Shown here piece after piece: positions 9,108-17,392 of a DNA stretch of 64,000 bases (position 1 is the stretch's first letter; every line of letters starts with the position of its first letter). This DNA is from Mycolicibacterium porcinum. GTDB lineage: Bacteria; Actinomycetota; Actinomycetes; Mycobacteriales; Mycobacteriaceae. The stretch covers positions 62,001-126,000 of the forward strand of contig MVIG01000005.1 of NCBI GenBank assembly GCA_002086835.1, given 5' to 3'. Position numbers and translations under genes: made by a program. The notes under the pieces are model-generated. The model had not been told where the DNA came from and did not search any database. It saw only the letters and a program-made list of their open reading frames with translations.

Positions 9108-10155
9108 TGGCCATGTTCCTGCACTTGGGGGTGTACTGCGCCTTGTTCCCCGGAGTGGCCGCGTCCACGATGATCGGGGTGACGTCGTTGAGGCCAGGGA
9201 AGAATCCCGTCGCGTTCAGGTCGCACGCATAGGTGGTGGCGTACGCGCCCTCATTGGTCATCCGGGCGAATCCCTTGAGCAGCAGCGGCAGATTCGCACC
9301 GGCGAACGCGAGCTGCGGTTCGATTCCCACCATGTGCGAGACGAAACCGGGCTGCCGGGTCACGAGCTCGTTCAGCGACGGGTACACCTGATCGCTGATG
9401 GTCGACAGCTGCTGCACCACCTTGGAGATCGAACCCAGCGAGTTCACCATCTCGGGCCGGCGGGCGTCGAATGTGGAGACCATGCCCCGGGTTTGGGTGA
9501 TCACCTCGTCGAGGCTGTCGTTGTGCTGGGCCAGGTTCTTGGCCACCGCGTTCAAGTTGTTGATCACCTCACCGAGTTCCTGATCCCGGCCGGCGAAGGA
9601 ATCGGTCAGCTGTGCGGTCTGGTCGACCAGCGCGACGATGGACGCGTCGTCGCCCTGCAGTGAGGCGATCACCCCTTTGGTGAGATTGTCGGCATCGCGC
9701 GGGTTGAGCACGCTGAACAATGGCTCATAGCCGTTGAGCAACGTTCCGACGTCGAACGACGGATCAGTCTGTTCGACCGGGATGACGCTGCCGGCCTTGA
9801 GCGGGCCAGGGTCACCGAGACTCCCCAGCGACAGGCCCAGATAGCGCTGGCCGACGATGTTCTGGTAGGTGACCGAGGCGACCGTGCGGCCATACATCGG
9901 CTGGTTCTCCTGCACCACGAACGACACCTTGGCCAGTGCGCCCTGCAGCTCGATCTTCTCGACCCGGCCGACCCGCACCCCGGCCATCCGGACGTCATCG
10001 CCCTCGCGCAGGCCGAACACGTCGGAGAACAGCGCCGCGTACGGCACCGTCTTGCCCGCCACGTCTCGGCGCAACGTGACATACACAAGCCACGTCAGCA
10101 CCAGCGCGACCACCATGAACAGGGACAGGCCTATCGCCGCACCGCGGTACTTCAT
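9100..10155 (-). CDS. MceB-type MCE family protein
   Basis: This is the second MCE subunit (351 aa). A short N-terminus leads directly into the membrane helix (GLSLFMVVALVLTWLVYVTL). The MCE domain shows FSDVFGLREGDDVRMAGVRVG and IVGQRYLGL, and the helical region carries NNLNAVAKNLAQ. The C-terminus has the CDLNATGFFPGL and KCRNM segments with conserved Cys. The ATG overlaps the upstream TGA by 4 bp. Confidence 0.92.
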   Translation of the reverse strand: MKYRGAAIGLSLFMVVALVLTWLVYVTLRRDVAGKTVPYAALFSDVFGLREGDDVRMAGVRVGRVEKIELQGALAKVSFVVQENQPMYGRTVASVTYQNIVGQRYLGLSLGSLGDPGPLKAGSVIPVEQTDPSFDVGTLLNGYEPLFSVLNPRDADNLTKGVIASLQGDDASIVALVDQTAQLTDSFAGRDQELGEVINNLNAVAKNLAQHNDSLDEVITQTRGMVSTFDARRPEMVNSLGSISKVVQQLSTISDQVYPSLNELVTRQPGFVSHMVGIEPQLAFAGANLPLLLKGFARMTNEGAYATTYACDLNATGFFPGLNDVTPIIVDAATPGNKAQYTPKCRNMANG

Positions 10156-11663
10156 CGGCCTCCCTCTCCCGAAACGGACTGTGCGGCAGCGGGTGCGGCC
10201 TCAGCGGGCAGCAACGGACCCGCAGGAGCCGGCGCGGGTGCACCGCCCGGGGGCGGTGCCGACCCAGGGACCGACGCCGCAGGCGGCGCGCCCTCGGGCC
10301 GGGGGGCCACCGGCGCGACCGGCGACAGCGGCACCGGTGGCGGGGGCGTCGGCGCCAGAGCGGGATTCGCCGTCCCCGGAACCGGCCCGGACGGCGGCAT
10401 CCACGGTGGCAGCGGCGGATTCGGGTCGGCCAGGTTCGGATTCGGATTCACCAGCGGCGGACCGACCGCGACCAGGTTCCCGTTGGCGCCCAGCGCTGTA
10501 CCCGGAGGTGGCGCGAGGTCTGCGGGCGGCTGATAGTTCTCCGGCAGCAGCACATCCGGCAGCGAGGGCCGGGTGGGCACCAGCGGGGCGGTGAAACAGC
10601 TGGGTCCCTTGAGACCGGCGTACTGCGGGCAGTCGGCCCGGGTGTAGGCGTAGCTCGGCGTCAAGGACAGGTTCACCCGCATGTTGCCGAAGTCATGGTC
10701 GGGCATCCAGACATGTTCGAAGAACTTGCCCGACAACTGATTCAGCTTGACGAACGCCGGAACCCAGTTGTTGGACGTGTCGGCCAGCACCCCCAGGACC
10801 GGCGTCAGGTTCGAGGTGGTCTTGACCAACTGATCGGTGTGGTTGTCCAGCGCGGTGTGTGTCGTGCCCACGGTGTTGATCCCGCCGTTGATCATCGTGT
10901 TGAGCTGTGAGCGTTGCTCGACCAGAGTCTGCATCGGCTGCACCGCCTTGTGCAGCGCATCGAGCAGGTCCGGCGCGGTCTGCTGCAGCCCGTGGGTCGC
11001 GTCGATCAGCGCGGAGACGGTCGTCGAGCCGGGATCGGTGGCCACCACCGAGTCGAGCTGATCGATCAGCCGGTTCAGTTGTGCTCCGCTGGTGAGCAAT
11101 TCGTTGCGCCGGTTCTCGGTCGCGGCGTTCACCGCTGCCAGGATGCCCACCGTCTTGTCCTCACGACCACGCCCGGTCGCGGCCAGCACGTCGCGCAGCT
11201 TGCTGATCGTGGTCTGGAACAACACCGTCGGCAGTTCGGTGTCTTCGGGGATCTGGGCACCGGCGGCGATCGGCGCGCCTGCGCCCCTATCGACGAGTTG
11301 CACCGACGACACCGCGAACACATTGCTGGGCACCACGCGTGCGGTCACTGTGTTCGGAATGGAGGACGCGTATTCGGGTTTGAGGTCGATGTGGACGAAG
11401 TTCGGGTCACCGTTGGCAGCGGGGATGACGTCGTCGACCATCCCGACCAGGACACCGTGGTACTTCACGTCGGACCGTTGCGGTAGCCCGTCACCGACGT
11501 TGACCAGGGCGGCCACCACCGGCACCCGCTCGTCGAGCCGCCCCGTCGCCTTCACCAGAAGGAACGTCGAAACCAGCACTGCGACAACGAGTACCGCGAC
11601 GCCACAGCCGAGCAGTTGACGGTCGCTCGGGCCGCGGCCGTCCATTTCCAGCGAGTTGCCCAT
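10152..11663 (-). CDS. MceA-type MCE family protein
   Basis: This is the first MCE subunit (503 aa). It has a membrane helix at about residues 18-38, an MCE domain (VNVGDGLPQRSDVKYHGVLVG), a helical mid-section, and a long Pro/Ala-rich C-terminal tail of roughly 130 residues (for example PPPPVPLSPVAP). MceA proteins commonly carry such a disordered tail, thought to reach into the cell wall. The start ATG directly abuts the TAG of yrbEB with no intervening base. Confidence 0.92.
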   Translation of the reverse strand: MGNSLEMDGRGPSDRQLLGCGVAVLVVAVLVSTFLLVKATGRLDERVPVVAALVNVGDGLPQRSDVKYHGVLVGMVDDVIPAANGDPNFVHIDLKPEYASSIPNTVTARVVPSNVFAVSSVQLVDRGAGAPIAAGAQIPEDTELPTVLFQTTISKLRDVLAATGRGREDKTVGILAAVNAATENRRNELLTSGAQLNRLIDQLDSVVATDPGSTTVSALIDATHGLQQTAPDLLDALHKAVQPMQTLVEQRSQLNTMINGGINTVGTTHTALDNHTDQLVKTTSNLTPVLGVLADTSNNWVPAFVKLNQLSGKFFEHVWMPDHDFGNMRVNLSLTPSYAYTRADCPQYAGLKGPSCFTAPLVPTRPSLPDVLLPENYQPPADLAPPPGTALGANGNLVAVGPPLVNPNPNLADPNPPLPPWMPPSGPVPGTANPALAPTPPPPVPLSPVAPVAPRPEGAPPAASVPGSAPPPGGAPAPAPAGPLLPAEAAPAAAQSVSGEGGR

Positions 11664-12521
11664 CTAGCCGCCGAACCTCGCTCCTGAATCGACCGTCCAC
11701 AGGGCCATGGTGAGCAGCATGTTCACGATGACCACCACGGTGATGCTGGCGCGCATGGCATGGCCGGCGGCCACACCTACGCCTACCGGCCCGCCCGAGG
11801 CGTAGAACCCGTAGTAGCACTGCACCGTGGAGGCGATCCACACGAAGATGACCGCCTTGAGCACCGAGTAGAGGATGTCCTGCCCGGACAGCATGAGGGT
11901 GAAGTAATGCAGGTAGGAGCCACTCGAGCCGCCGCTGATCAGGAAGACCACCACCTGGGTGGTCAGATAGCTCACCGCAAGACAGAGGGCGTACAGCGGG
12001 ATCACGGCGATCACCGCGGCCATCAGCCGGGTGGTGACGAGGTACGGGATCGGGCGAATGGCAATGGAATCGAGTGCGTCGATCTCCTCGGCGATGCGCA
12101 TCGAACCCAGCTGCGCGGTGAACCGGCAGCCGGCCTGCGTGGCGAAGGCCAGCGAAGCGGCGATCGGCGCCAGCTCTCGCGTGTTCACCAGTGACGAGAT
12201 GATTCCGGTTGCCGGGCCGAGGCCGAGCAGATCGAGAAAGTTGTAGCCCTCGATTCCGACGAGAGCTCCCATGGTGATGCCCAGCACCACCGCGACCCCG
12301 ATGGTGCCGCCGCCGACCACGAGTGAGCCATTGCCCCACGCGATATCGGACAGCAGCCGGACGAATTCCCCGCGGTAGTGCCGCAGCACGATGGGCACGG
12401 CGGTCAGCGCCCGGACGAAGAACACCATCATGTGTCCGAGCCGCATCACCGGCTTGGAGAACCGCCGGTAGAGCCGGACCCACGGCCCCAGCAGCGGTGG
12501 GACGAATGTCGATGCCGTCAT
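11664..12521 (-). CDS. YrbEB-type MlaE permease of mce operon
   Basis: This is one of the two MlaE-like permeases that form the membrane channel of the Mce transporter (285 aa, the usual length). Five or so hydrophobic helices are visible, and the conserved cytoplasmic segment EEIDALDSIAIRPIPYLVTTR is present. The gene begins 1 bp after the yrbEA stop and ends immediately before mceA. The ATPase partner (MceG) is not in the window; in mycobacteria it is encoded elsewhere. Confidence 0.93.
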   Translation of the reverse strand: MTASTFVPPLLGPWVRLYRRFSKPVMRLGHMMVFFVRALTAVPIVLRHYRGEFVRLLSDIAWGNGSLVVGGGTIGVAVVLGITMGALVGIEGYNFLDLLGLGPATGIISSLVNTRELAPIAASLAFATQAGCRFTAQLGSMRIAEEIDALDSIAIRPIPYLVTTRLMAAVIAVIPLYALCLAVSYLTTQVVVFLISGGSSGSYLHYFTLMLSGQDILYSVLKAVIFVWIASTVQCYYGFYASGGPVGVGVAAGHAMRASITVVVIVNMLLTMALWTVDSGARFGG

Positions 12522-12522
12522 G

Positions 12523-13392
12523 TCACAGCCCCACTCGGGGGAACAACATGATGTAGAGCTGGCTGATCGCCACGTTGACCACCATCAGCAACAGAATGGA
12601 TTCCACCACCGCGGCGTTCACGGAGTTCGCGACGCCGGTCGGGCCGCCCTTGGTGGACAGCCCCTTCTGGCACGACACCACAGCCACGATGGCGCCGAAG
12701 ATCACCGCCTTCACCAGAGCCACGATCATGTCGCCGGTCGTGGCGAACGACGCGAAGGTTGCCACGAAGCTGCCGGGGGCACCGTTCTGGAAGTAGACGT
12801 TGAACAGGAAGCTGGCCAGGAAGCCGACGAAGCACACCACCCCGGTGAGCGCGACGCCGATCATGATCGCGGCGACGAAGCGCGGCACGACCAGCCGCTG
12901 GATCACCGAGACGCCCATGACCTCCATGGCATCGGTTTCCTCACGCATGGTCCGCGAACCCAGGTCTGCGGTGATCGCCGACCCGACCGCGGCGGCCATG
13001 AGCACGGCCGCGACCAATGATGCGGCCTGGCGAATCACGGCCAGGCCGCTGGCCGCACCGGCCAGCGAGGTGGCGCCGACCTGTCCGGCCAGCAAGGCGA
13101 ACTGAATGGAGAGGGTGACGCCGATCGGCAGGGCCACCAGCACCGTGGGGAGCACGGCCGTGCCCGCCATGAAGGCGCCCTGCCGGACGAACTCCTGCCA
13201 CTGGAAGCGGCCCGTGACGAGGTCGAGGAAGAGGATCTGGACGGTTCGGACTCCGAGCACGAACTGGTCCCCGACCGTGGTGAGCGAAGCCAGCGGATGA
13301 CGCCTGGCATAACCGGTGGCCCAGTCCTCGATGGCGTCGATTCCCCGTTCCGGCTCGACCCCATCGGCCACACTCTCGGGCGGCGCCGTCAT
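12523..13392 (-). CDS. YrbEA-type MlaE permease of mce operon
   Basis: This is the first gene of the mce operon and the second MlaE-family permease (289 aa). The N-terminus is a 50-residue cytoplasmic extension. The conserved segment REETDAMEVMGVSVIQRLVVPR matches the EAM-type coupling helix that contacts the ATPase. Its start ATG is at 13392 and no further coding sequence lies upstream for 529 bp, so the operon promoter should be in that gap. No fadD5 or dedicated TetR/FadR regulator is adjacent, unlike mce1 and mce3. Confidence 0.93.
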   Translation of the reverse strand: MTAPPESVADGVEPERGIDAIEDWATGYARRHPLASLTTVGDQFVLGVRTVQILFLDLVTGRFQWQEFVRQGAFMAGTAVLPTVLVALPIGVTLSIQFALLAGQVGATSLAGAASGLAVIRQAASLVAAVLMAAAVGSAITADLGSRTMREETDAMEVMGVSVIQRLVVPRFVAAIMIGVALTGVVCFVGFLASFLFNVYFQNGAPGSFVATFASFATTGDMIVALVKAVIFGAIVAVVSCQKGLSTKGGPTGVANSVNAAVVESILLLMVVNVAISQLYIMLFPRVGL

Positions 13393-13921
13393 CCTCTCTC
13401 ATTAAGCAGCAGAACCAACACAGTGCAATCCCTCCCCAGGCCGAGATATGGCCACCGCCGGCCGGATAACTCGCAGTGGTTGGCACCGTAGCCTCGGCGC
13501 TCATCCCTCGTCAATGTTTTGCCGAATTATCATTCACTTAGCGAGCTTGGCTCATCAATTCCCGGCAAATCCGTAGCCGTCGGGGGCCGCACCGCCCAAT
13601 CCCGCTCGGTCGCGCGCGCGACGCCTTGTCACTTCCCGTTTCACCTGTAAATACGGTGTATTGGGGCCGCGGTGGAGGCTTTTCACGTTTGACGCCGACG
13701 TAAGAGCTGCCATCGGATCCGGCCGAGATTCGCGCTCCATGGACGAACTCGCCACGGAATCAGTACCCGGCACGCACGTTAACTTTGCCGATCGCGCCCG
13801 AACCGCGGAGAAGGTTGCCAGATCTTGCCGACGGCGTCACGTCCGATACCCGGCGCGCCGCTGCGCCGAAGTCTACTGACTACGGGCGATGTCAGTCGCA
13901 TTTCCGCAACATCTGACACAC
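13393..13921. other. Non-coding gap upstream of the mce operon
   Basis: No gene could be supported in these 529 bases; short open frames lack ribosome sites and look like chance. The gap separates the mce operon start from the arsR 3' end. An AT-richer patch lies at about 13505-13560. A weak minus-strand promoter candidate is TTGACG (13514-13509) and TACGGT (13490-13485) with an 18-base spacer. This should hold the mce control region, but I found no convincing KstR-type or other known operator in it. Confidence 0.5.
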
Positions 13922-14251
13922 TCAGCGCCTGCCGGACTCCCGGTTCGCCTGCTCCAGGATCGCATCCAGCAGACCCGGCATCGCAGCATCCACGTCATCG
14001 GCGCGCAGCCGCTGATAGATATGGCCCTCGCTGACCACCCGCTCGGTCAGTCCGGCGTCGCGCAGGATGTTGAAGTGGTGTGTGGCCGTCGACTTGTTGA
14101 TGCCGTCGTAGAGCGCCGCACACTTCACCGCCTCACCCGCCTCATGCAGACGACGCACCATCTCCAACCGGACCGGATCCTGCAGGGCGGCCAGTAGCTG
14201 AGGTAAGGCTCCGACCGGGCACCGTGCCTCGACCACCGGAGCATCTGCCAT
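13922..14251 (-). CDS. ArsR-family winged-helix repressor
   Basis: This is a small (109 aa) metalloregulator-type winged-helix protein. The recognition region is visible as INKSTATHHFNILRDAGLTERV followed by the wing SEGHIYQRLR. The ATG at 14251 (MADAPVV) is chosen over an upstream in-frame start that would fall inside a palindromic operator. No ArsR metal-binding CxC pair is visible in the recognition helix, so the signal may not be a metal. It is divergent from an MFS transporter and two similar palindromes lie between them, suggesting it represses both genes. Confidence 0.88.
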   Translation of the reverse strand: MADAPVVEARCPVGALPQLLAALQDPVRLEMVRRLHEAGEAVKCAALYDGINKSTATHHFNILRDAGLTERVVSEGHIYQRLRADDVDAAMPGLLDAILEQANRESGRR

Positions 14252-14277
14252 CTGTGTCCTCCGCCACCGGGAAATCA

Positions 14278-14295
14278 GTTTGATGAACGTCAAAC
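14278..14295. promoter_or_regulatory. Candidate ArsR operator 1
   Basis: The sequence GTTTGATGAACGTCAAAC is a near-palindrome with perfect 6-base arms GTTTGA/TCAAAC. It lies 27 bp upstream of the arsR start codon and shares the core GATGAAC with the second palindrome 37 bp away. Role as repressor site is inference. Confidence 0.6.
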
Positions 14296-14313
14296 CGGGC
14301 GTAGGCTCGGTCA

Positions 14314-14333
14314 GGTTCGATGAACATCAAACC
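14314..14333. promoter_or_regulatory. Candidate ArsR operator 2
   Basis: The sequence GGTTCGATGAACATCAAACC is palindromic except for one mismatched pair around a 2-base centre. It is 19 bp before the preferred MFS start at 14353 and overlaps an alternative ATG at 14320. Its similarity to operator 1 supports a shared regulator. Confidence 0.6.
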
Positions 14334-14352
14334 TACCGGACGGGACGTGAGG

Positions 14353-15573
14353 ATGACGCGGATTTCGGCGGACGGTGCGTTGAGCCTGGAACCCGAGCAC
14401 GCGCAGCGCTGGGCGTACCCGTTGCTCCTCATCCTCAGCGGCGTCGCCCTCGGAGTCTCCGGGGTGCCCGCGCCGCTGTACGGGATCTACGAAACCGCCT
14501 GGCACCTCACCCCTCTGGCCACCACGATCGTCTTCGCGGTCTACGCACTGGCTGCGCTGGCCGCGGTGCTCGTCTCCGGCCGCATCTCCGACGTGATCGG
14601 CCGCAAGCCCGTGCTGGTGGGCGCGCTCATCGCGATGATCATCGGACTCGCCGTCTTCCTGGTGGCCGACACCATGACGCTACTGCTGCTGGCCCGCACC
14701 ATCCACGGCGCTGCCGTCGGCTCGATCGTGGTGGTGTCCGCCGCCGCGCTGCTGGACCTGCGCCCGCATCGCGGTGTGCGGTCGGGACAACTCAGCGGCG
14801 TCGCGTTCAACATCGGCATGACCGTCGCGATCATCGGTTCCGCCGTGCTGGCGCAGTACGCGCCGCACCCGCTGCGCACCCCCTACGCCGTAGTGGCGGT
14901 GATCTGCGTCCTGGTCGGCGTCGGTGTCCTCGCACTGCGCGAAACCCACACCACCCGGTCCCCCGGGCCCATCCGGATCTCGAAACCCGCTGTGGCCAAG
15001 GAAATCCGGTCAGACTTCTGGTTCGCCGCCCTCGGCGCGATGGCTTCCTGGTCGGTGCTCGGCGTACTGCTCTCGCTGTATCCGTCACTGGCCGCGCACC
15101 AGACCCATATCGAGAACCTGGTGTTCGGCGGCGGCGTCGTGGCCATCACCGCGTTCTCCGCGGCAATGGCCCAACTGGCCGCCACCCGCATCCCGGCACA
15201 CCGCGCCGCGATCGCCGGCGACGTGGGCATGGCCATCGCCCTGGGGCTGACGGTGCCGGTGCTGCTCACCCAGTCGTGGCCGCTGGTGTTCGTGGCGGCG
15301 ACCATGCTCGGCGCGACGTTCGGGCTCGGATTCGGCGGTTCATTGCGGCACCTGTCGCACGTCGTCCCCGCCGACCAGCGCGGCGAGACCATGTCCGCGT
15401 TCTACCTGCTGGCCTATACCGCGATGGCCGTCCCGACCCTGCTGGCCGGCTGGGCCGCCACCCGCTGGGACCTGGCCACCGTCTTCCCGTGGTTCGCCGC
15501 CGCGGTGTCGGCGGCCTGCCTGGTCGCCGCGGGCATCGGGGCGCTGAGCCGGCGGGGAACCGTCACCGACTGA
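14353..15573 (+). CDS. MFS transporter (drug exporter type)
   Basis: This is a 12-helix major facilitator of 406 aa, probably a proton-driven exporter in the plasma membrane. The loop 2-3 motif is recognisable in SGRISDVIGRKPVLVG. I prefer ATG 14353, which has GTGAGG just before it; an in-frame ATG at 14320 would start within an operator. Divergent ArsR regulation with two operators between the genes suggests induction by an exported compound. The substrate is unknown. Confidence 0.87.
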   Translation: MTRISADGALSLEPEHAQRWAYPLLLILSGVALGVSGVPAPLYGIYETAWHLTPLATTIVFAVYALAALAAVLVSGRISDVIGRKPVLVGALIAMIIGLAVFLVADTMTLLLLARTIHGAAVGSIVVVSAAALLDLRPHRGVRSGQLSGVAFNIGMTVAIIGSAVLAQYAPHPLRTPYAVVAVICVLVGVGVLALRETHTTRSPGPIRISKPAVAKEIRSDFWFAALGAMASWSVLGVLLSLYPSLAAHQTHIENLVFGGGVVAITAFSAAMAQLAATRIPAHRAAIAGDVGMAIALGLTVPVLLTQSWPLVFVAATMLGATFGLGFGGSLRHLSHVVPADQRGETMSAFYLLAYTAMAVPTLLAGWAATRWDLATVFPWFAAAVSAACLVAAGIGALSRRGTVTD

Positions 15574-15627
15574 CCCAGTTCGACAACTTGGGCTCAGCAA
15601 CGGCGTCGCGGCAATACTCTGATCGCC

Positions 15628-16653
15628 ATGGCACCAGCGCAACGCGAACCCAACGTCGTCGTCCTCGGCGGAGGATCCTGGGGCACCACCGTCGCCTCCA
15701 TCTGTGCTCGGCGCGGGCCGACGCTGCAGTGGGTGCGCTCAGAAGAGACCGCCAAGGACATCAACGACAACCACCGCAACTCGCGCTACCTCGGGAATGA
15801 GGTCATACTCCCCGAAAGCCTCAAGGCCACAAACGATTTCAGCGAGGCCGCCAACTGCGCCGATGTGATCGTGATGGGCGTACCGTCGCACGGCTTCCGC
15901 GGGGTGCTCACCGAACTGGCCCGGGAACTGCGGCCGTGGGTCCCGGTCGTCTCGCTGGTCAAGGGCCTGGAGCAGGGCACCAACCGGCGCATGAGCGAGA
16001 TCGTCGACGAGGTGCTGCCGGGGCATCCCGCCGGGATCCTGGCCGGACCCAACATCGCCCGCGAGGTCGCCGAAGGGTATGCCGCCGCCGCCGTGCTGGC
16101 CATGCCCGACCAGCATCTGGCCGCCAACCTGGCACAACTGTTCCGCACCAAGCGATTCCGCACCTACACCACCGACGACGTGATCGGCGTGGAGATGGCC
16201 GGAGCGCTCAAGAACGTCTACGCCATCTCCGTCGGCATGGGGTACTCACTGGGCATCGGCGAGAACACCCGCGCCATGGTGATGGCCCGCGCGGTCCGCG
16301 AGATGTCCAAACTCGGCGAGGCGATGGGCGGACATCGCGACACCTTCGCGGGCCTGGCCGGCATGGGCGACCTCATCGTCACCTGCACCAGCCAGCGCAG
16401 CCGCAACCGCCACGTCGGCGAGCAACTGGGCGCCGGAAAGAAGATCGACGAGATCATCGCGTCGATGAATCAGGTCGCCGAGGGCGTCAAGGCTGCCAGC
16501 GTGATCATGGAGTTCGCCGACAAGTACGGGCTGAACATGCCCATCGCCCGCGAGGTCGACCGCGTGATCAACCACGGCGCGAAGGTCGAGGACGCCTACT
16601 ACGGGTTGATGATCGAAAAGCCGGGCCACGAGGTACACGGCTCGGGATTCTGA
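15628..16653 (+). CDS. gpsA: NAD(P)-dependent glycerol-3-phosphate dehydrogenase
   Basis: This enzyme reduces dihydroxyacetone phosphate to sn-glycerol 3-phosphate, the backbone for phospholipids and triacylglycerol. It is 341 aa, normal for the family. The Rossmann fold begins with VVLGGGSWGTT (residues 11-21); the catalytic Lys is in ALKNVYAI, and the second-domain signatures FAGLAGMGDLIVTCTS and SRNR are intact. It corresponds to Rv0564c (gpdA1), which also neighbours htpX and grcC1 in M. tuberculosis, though here a regulator, trcRS and a SulP gene come between. Confidence 0.95.
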   Translation: MAPAQREPNVVVLGGGSWGTTVASICARRGPTLQWVRSEETAKDINDNHRNSRYLGNEVILPESLKATNDFSEAANCADVIVMGVPSHGFRGVLTELARELRPWVPVVSLVKGLEQGTNRRMSEIVDEVLPGHPAGILAGPNIAREVAEGYAAAAVLAMPDQHLAANLAQLFRTKRFRTYTTDDVIGVEMAGALKNVYAISVGMGYSLGIGENTRAMVMARAVREMSKLGEAMGGHRDTFAGLAGMGDLIVTCTSQRSRNRHVGEQLGAGKKIDEIIASMNQVAEGVKAASVIMEFADKYGLNMPIAREVDRVINHGAKVEDAYYGLMIEKPGHEVHGSGF

Positions 16654-16672
16654 GCGCTCGGGCCCGCGCCGC

Positions 16673-17308
16673 TCAGGCGCCGCGCACCGCGGCCCGGAAG
16701 TCCTCGGCTCCGACCGGCGGCGCGATGGTCCAGAGCACCTCGGCCCCACCGTCGGTCGGGTTGTGCCAGTCGTGCAGCTGGGTCGCGCCGAAAGTCATGC
16801 TGTCACCGGTGTTCAGCAGGGTGGTCTGGCCGTCGACGGTGATGCTGAGCTCCCCCTTGAGCACGTAGACGAATATCGTTGTGGCGTCTAGTCGGTAGGC
16901 CCCGCCGGATCCGCCACCGGGCCGCATGACGGTGTGCATGACCTGGATCTGATGTTCGGACTTCGGCGTCAGTAGTTCTTCCCGGACCCCGTGTCCGCCC
17001 ATCTCCAGCGGCGCACCGGCCCCGCTGCGGACCACGGGCGCCGACGGGTATTCGAACAGGTCGCCTACGCCGATGCCGAGCGCGTCGCAGATCCGGATCA
17101 ATACCGGAACGGAGACATTGGTCATCCCGCGCTCGGCCAGGCTCAGGAAACCCTTGGTCACCTCGGCCCTGGCGGCCACCTCCGTCAGGCTCAGTCCGCG
17201 CTGACCGCGGAACTCGCGCAGCCGCGCCCCGGCCCGCACCATGCCGGTTTCCGTGCCGGTCTGCCGGCCATCCGTCACCGGACCCTCCCCCATCTGTTGA
17301 CGCCCCAT
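16673..17308 (-). CDS. XRE-family regulator with C-terminal cupin
   Basis: This 211-aa regulator joins an N-terminal Cro/CI-type helix-turn-helix (LREFRGQRGLSLTEVAARAEV, KGFLSLAERG) to a C-terminal cupin_2 ligand domain (FVYVLKGELSITVDG, LLNTGDSMTFGA, HDWHN). Such proteins often control amine, amino-acid or aldehyde catabolism and sense a small metabolite through the cupin. It is divergent from an alcohol dehydrogenase/APC permease pair, which is its likely target. The start used is ATG 17308; GTG or later ATG starts are possible. Confidence 0.87.
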   Translation of the reverse strand: MGRQQMGEGPVTDGRQTGTETGMVRAGARLREFRGQRGLSLTEVAARAEVTKGFLSLAERGMTNVSVPVLIRICDALGIGVGDLFEYPSAPVVRSGAGAPLEMGGHGVREELLTPKSEHQIQVMHTVMRPGGGSGGAYRLDATTIFVYVLKGELSITVDGQTTLLNTGDSMTFGATQLHDWHNPTDGGAEVLWTIAPPVGAEDFRAAVRGA

Positions 17309-17344
17309 CGTTTAGTGGTGTAAAACACGTTCATCGTTTTATGG
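17306..17344. promoter_or_regulatory. 13-bp direct repeat, candidate XRE operator
   Basis: CATCGTTTAGTGG (17306-17318) and CATCGTTTTATGG (17332-17344) are direct repeats with two differences, spaced 26 bp. The first overlaps the regulator start codon. Between them is the small palindrome GTGTAAAACAC (17318-17328). The position between divergent regulator and target genes suggests an operator region. Confidence 0.45.
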
Positions 17345-17392
17345 CATTGAACACTACAGGTGGCGATGCTCCCGAAGACAGAAAGGCACGCG

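Noticed and set aside
13661-13879. Open frame of 72 codons in the gap upstream of mce
   Set aside because: No ribosome site, no recognisable protein features and low-complexity Arg-rich translation; chance open frames are common at this GC content.
17321-17334. KstR-like sequence TAAAACACGTTCAT between the XRE and ADH genes
   Set aside because: It matches TnnAACnnGTTnnA except at the last position, and the neighbouring genes have no sterol theme; the direct repeats explain the region better.
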